A DNA stretch of 64,000 nucleotides, taken from the NCBI RefSeq assembly GCF_000711225.1, contig NZ_JOMG01000002.1:260501-324500 (forward strand), written 5' to 3'. Every line of letters begins with the position of its first letter. Position 1 is the stretch's first letter. Below the pieces are notes generated by a model. That model saw only the letters and a list, made by a program, of their open reading frames with translations. It did not search any database and was not told the origin of the DNA. The DNA comes from Pelobacter seleniigenes DSM 18267 (GTDB lineage: Bacteria > Desulfobacterota > Desulfuromonadia > Desulfuromonadales > Geopsychrobacteraceae). Both the position numbers and the translations under genes were made by a program. Shown piece after piece: positions 61,688 to 64,000 of this stretch.

Positions 61688-62212
61688 TCAGAGCAGTTTT
61701 TTAACGGCCTCCAAAGCAGCCGTGTAATCAGGCTCGTGAGTGACTTCCGGAACCAGTTCGACATAACTCACCTTATCCTGCTGATCAATCACGATGACCG
61801 CCCGCGCCAGCAGTTTGAGTTCCTTAAGCAACAGCCCGTAATTCAGGCCAAAGGAGCGTTCCTGGTAATCGGACAGGGTCTTGACTTTCTCGATGCCGGC
61901 ATTGCCACACCAGCGCTTCTGGGCAAAGGGCAGATCGACACTGATGGTGTAAACCACCACTGAATCGGGGAGAGCTGCCGCGTCCTGGTTGAACTGCCGG
62001 GTCATGGCGTCGCAGACCGGCGTATCCAGGGACGGGACCACGGCCACGAGGCGAACTTTCCCGGCGTCCGTCGCCAGGGTCACCGGTTGCAGCCCGTTGT
62101 CAACCACTTGAAAGTCAGGGGCCCGCTCACCGACCTTAAGTTCCGGGCCGAGCAGGGCAGCCGGGTTTCCTTTAAACTTTACAGCGCCTTCGCGCACTTG
62201 ATATTCACTCAT
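61688..62212 (-). CDS. tpx: thiol peroxidase (Tpx)
   Basis: Cytosolic atypical 2-Cys peroxiredoxin of 174 residues. The peroxidatic Cys is in PSLDTPVCDAMTRQF near residue 60 and the resolving Cys in KRWCGNAGIEKVKTLSDY near residue 94, as in Escherichia coli Tpx. It reduces hydroperoxides with thioredoxin. The ATG at 62212 has GGAGG 8-12 bases upstream; an upstream start at 62248 is less likely. It is monocistronic with its own terminator, complementing the rubrerythrin in peroxide defence. Confidence 0.95.
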   Translation of the reverse strand: MSEYQVREGAVKFKGNPAALLGPELKVGERAPDFQVVDNGLQPVTLATDAGKVRLVAVVPSLDTPVCDAMTRQFNQDAAALPDSVVVYTISVDLPFAQKRWCGNAGIEKVKTLSDYQERSFGLNYGLLLKELKLLARAVIVIDQQDKVSYVELVPEVTHEPDYTAALEAVKKLL

Positions 62213-62500
62213 GGGAGCCTCCTGGTTGGTAGAATTTAAAGATGACACAAACAGTCATAATTCTAACGTCTGCGTCGAAACTGTCAACTCAATAATAACA
62301 GAATCCTGAGGAATGTTTGTTCGACGCAGAATCGCCCTGCAGTGAGCCCATCCCGAACAGATCCTAACAAGTTAATTCTGCAGGATTTTCTGACATCCCC
62401 CAAAAAATTATGCCTTTCCAAAGCCAGGTGAAAAGGCCCGCAATCGGGTTAAAGTGTGGATCGGCCATTGCACCACGCTCCATCTTTTTCAGATAAACCG

Positions 62501-62535
62501 CAAAAAAAAGAGCACCTGAAAAATTCAAGTGCTCT
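62501..62535 (-). terminator. rho-independent terminator after the universal stress protein gene
   Basis: Stem AGAGCACCTGAA/TTCAAGTGCTCT (62509-62520 with 62524-62535, one G-T pair), followed on the minus strand by a run of seven T residues. Confidence 0.88.
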
Positions 62536-62597
62536 GAAAAAAACATTGCTCCCGCACCGGCCCACCCGGGCGGTGAAATCAACTCTCGCCGGTCTGG

Positions 62598-63092
62598 TCA
62601 GGAGCCGACATTGGGGGGAACAATGACCACGGTCCGGTGGGTTTTGCGCAGGACTTTCTCTGCGACACTCCCCAGGAAGGCATAGTGCAGCCGCCCCTTG
62701 CTATGACTGCCCAAAACGATCATATCGACTTCAAGCCGATCAGCCACGCTCAAAATCATCGATACCGGTTCACCATGGTGCACTTCGATCTGCGGAGGAT
62801 GGACCACTTCCTCTGCCATCAGCTCAGTCTCCTGCTGGATGATCTGCTGCAGCTGCTCCCTGGTCTGACCGGCAAGCTCAGCCTCATTCTCCTTATTGAG
62901 TTTGGCCAGCTTGTCCGCGCCCATGGAAAGCGCGACATAATTCAGCACCGCGGCATCGACAGTCGGCATGACATGCAGCACATACACCTGAGCATGGAAT
63001 TTACAAGCTAGCTCCAGTGCATAACGGATCACCCGTGAAGATTCCTTGCTCAAATCCTTCGCAACCAGAATTTTTTTGATTTGAATACTCAT
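62598..63092 (-). CDS. universal stress protein (UspA family)
   Basis: Protein of 164 residues with the Usp fold. The N-terminal strand (KKILVAKDLSKESSRVIRYALELACKFHAQVYVLHV) and the C-terminal ATP-binding motif VLGSHSKGRLHYAFLGSVAEKVLRKTHRTVVIV (G-x2-G-x9-GS pattern) are complete, so it is likely an ATP-binding Usp. GGAGG precedes the ATG at 63092. It lies just downstream of the TRAP permease gene on the same strand (96 bases), as often seen for Usp genes beside TRAP operons. Confidence 0.92.
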   Translation of the reverse strand: MSIQIKKILVAKDLSKESSRVIRYALELACKFHAQVYVLHVMPTVDAAVLNYVALSMGADKLAKLNKENEAELAGQTREQLQQIIQQETELMAEEVVHPPQIEVHHGEPVSMILSVADRLEVDMIVLGSHSKGRLHYAFLGSVAEKVLRKTHRTVVIVPPNVGS

Positions 63093-63188
63093 GACGGCCT
63101 CCTTGGTTCTCATCTGATTCCTGGAACCACCTGTTTCTCTCTAGAATATCAGCTGAACGAAACAGGTGGTCTGCTGCCCGTAAATAAT

Positions 63189-64000
63189 TCAGGCAGAAAC
63201 AGGGACGGACTGTTGTTTTTTTCTTCTCCGGGACTGAATAAACCAGAGCAGGCCGTAGAGCATTGCGGTCGGAATATAGACCATCTCTTTCGGCGGACGG
63301 TGTGTTGCGACCTGGATGTTCAAAACCTCCTGGTCGAAATCGACCCCGGCTTTTTCAGCGGGACTGGAAAACACCACATTATCGATAAAGACCCGGCCAT
63401 CTTCTTCGCGGGTTTCAAAACCGATCTCTGCCAGGCGTTCCGCACCGGTGGGCTCGTCTCCGACAGTCAACATGATGACCTTGGTGAATTCCTTGCCGTT
63501 CATCTTTTCGCCCTTAAGGGTCAGACGCAGCGGCGAGCCGGGATCTTCATCAGCCACCCAGCTCTCAAGCTGGGCCGGGGGCTCTTCAACCAAAGGCGGA
63601 TAAATTTCATCCCAGACAATGCCGGGCCGGAACAGCAACAGGGCGATCAGCAGCAAAGCAGCGGTCTCCCAGAGCCGACACTTGACCAGGAAATACCCCT
63701 GGGTTCCTGCGGCAAAGGCGAGCATGGCGAAAATTGCCGCGACAATGGTCACCAGCAGGTGGTACCAGTGATCGATGCCGATCATCAGCAACTGGGTGTT
63801 GAAGATAAACATGAAGGGCAAAATCGCCGTCCGGATGTCGTACATAAACCCCTGGATGCCGGTCTTGATCGGATCGCCGCCGGAGATTCCGGCTGCCGCA
63901 AACGCCGCCAGGCCGACCGGCGGGGTATCGTCGGCCAGAATCCCGAAGTAGAACACGAACAGGTGCACGGCAATCAGCGGTACGATCAACCCGTTCTGAG
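63189..64000 (-). CDS. TRAP transporter fused permease, C-terminal part (DUF3394)
   Basis: Partial gene running off the right edge. The visible 270 residues begin with the end of the large-permease half: FYFGILADDTPPVGLAAFAAAGISGGDPIKTGIQGFMYDIRTAILPFMFIFN. They continue into a soluble domain (about residues 150-230) with helices at both ends, matching the DUF3394 extension of fused DctQM permeases. The frame is open to the edge (QNGLIVPLI reading in), so the true start is outside the window. Such fused TRAP permeases usually pair with TAXI-type receptors. C-terminal residues are basic (RRRKKQ). Confidence 0.9.
   Translation of the reverse strand, partial: QNGLIVPLIAVHLFVFYFGILADDTPPVGLAAFAAAGISGGDPIKTGIQGFMYDIRTAILPFMFIFNTQLLMIGIDHWYHLLVTIVAAIFAMLAFAAGTQGYFLVKCRLWETAALLLIALLLFRPGIVWDEIYPPLVEEPPAQLESWVADEDPGSPLRLTLKGEKMNGKEFTKVIMLTVGDEPTGAERLAEIGFETREEDGRVFIDNVVFSSPAEKAGVDFDQEVLNIQVATHRPPKEMVYIPTAMLYGLLWFIQSRRRKKQQSVPVSA

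Noticed and set aside
62364-62483. Minus-strand open frame ending FNPIAGLFTWLWKGIIFWGMSENPAELTC, which looks like a single membrane helix
   Set aside because: It starts right after the terminator of the universal stress protein gene and has no ribosome binding site or promoter. Could be a real small membrane protein, but support is too thin.

Overview
The window looks like chromosomal DNA of an anaerobic or microaerophilic deltaproteobacterium, most likely of the Desulfuromonas/Pelobacter/Geobacter group (Desulfuromonadia). That placement is an inference from gene content: a reverse rubrerythrin, several TRAP transporters, two DUF4212/ActP-type acetate symporter modules with a cNMP-CBS-DUF294 protein, a 4Fe-4S membrane protein, and GGGACTGTCCC-type foldback repeats of a kind I associate with this group. 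Most genes look GC-rich; the intergenic regions near 12.8, 32.6, 52.6 and 59.3 kb are strikingly AT-rich. No rRNA, tRNA, CRISPR array or phage genes were seen.

Layout. 0-8 kb: sigma-54 activator, EamA exporter, short-chain dehydrogenase, a foldback repeat split by a second foldback element, a 56-residue protein, a YibE/F membrane protein, secreted alkaline phosphatase and reverse rubrerythrin. 8-12.7 kb: a minus-strand unit of GntR/FadR regulator, metallo-beta-lactamase-fold hydrolase and a three-part TRAP transporter. 13-20.5 kb: an AraC/EamA pair separated by a second foldback repeat, a TetR unit with two matching palindromic operators (lipoprotein and nitroreductase-like protein), a 4Fe-4S membrane protein, a radical SAM protein and a SYLF-domain protein. 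20.6-26 kb: exported MsrA and MsrB, a DUF5602-like lipoprotein, a divergent methyltransferase/AraC pair and an exported transglutaminase-like protein. 26-35.6 kb: acetolactate synthase, an LplT-PlsC-Acs triple fusion with an upstream amidohydrolase, a VUT-type transporter, a Bcr/CflA exporter and a third foldback repeat.

35.6-49.8 kb: two complete RND efflux systems back to back and divergent. One (minus strand) is controlled by a TetR regulator with tandem palindromic operators. The other (plus strand) is a tightly overlapping five-gene operon ending in its own two-component system. 49.9-52.2 kb: a compact trpR-trpE-trpG operon with a TrpR-like operator directly abutting the trpR start codon, suggesting autoregulation and a leaderless message.

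52.8-61.6 kb: an organic-acid (probably acetate) uptake region. It has an IclR regulator, two paralogous DUF4212 plus sodium:solute symporter modules, a small membrane protein, a cNMP/CBS/DUF294 signalling protein and a rhodanese. 61.7-64 kb: thiol peroxidase, universal stress protein and the C-terminal part of a fused TRAP permease that runs off the right edge.

The most notable non-coding signal is a roughly 184-bp foldback element present three times. Each copy is flanked by a 9- or 10-of-10 matching direct repeat, and one copy is interrupted by a different 344-bp foldback element. I saw no clear new defence or biosynthetic system. The best novelty candidates are these mobile repeats, the trpR control region, and the conserved calcium-loop-like insertion in both symporters.
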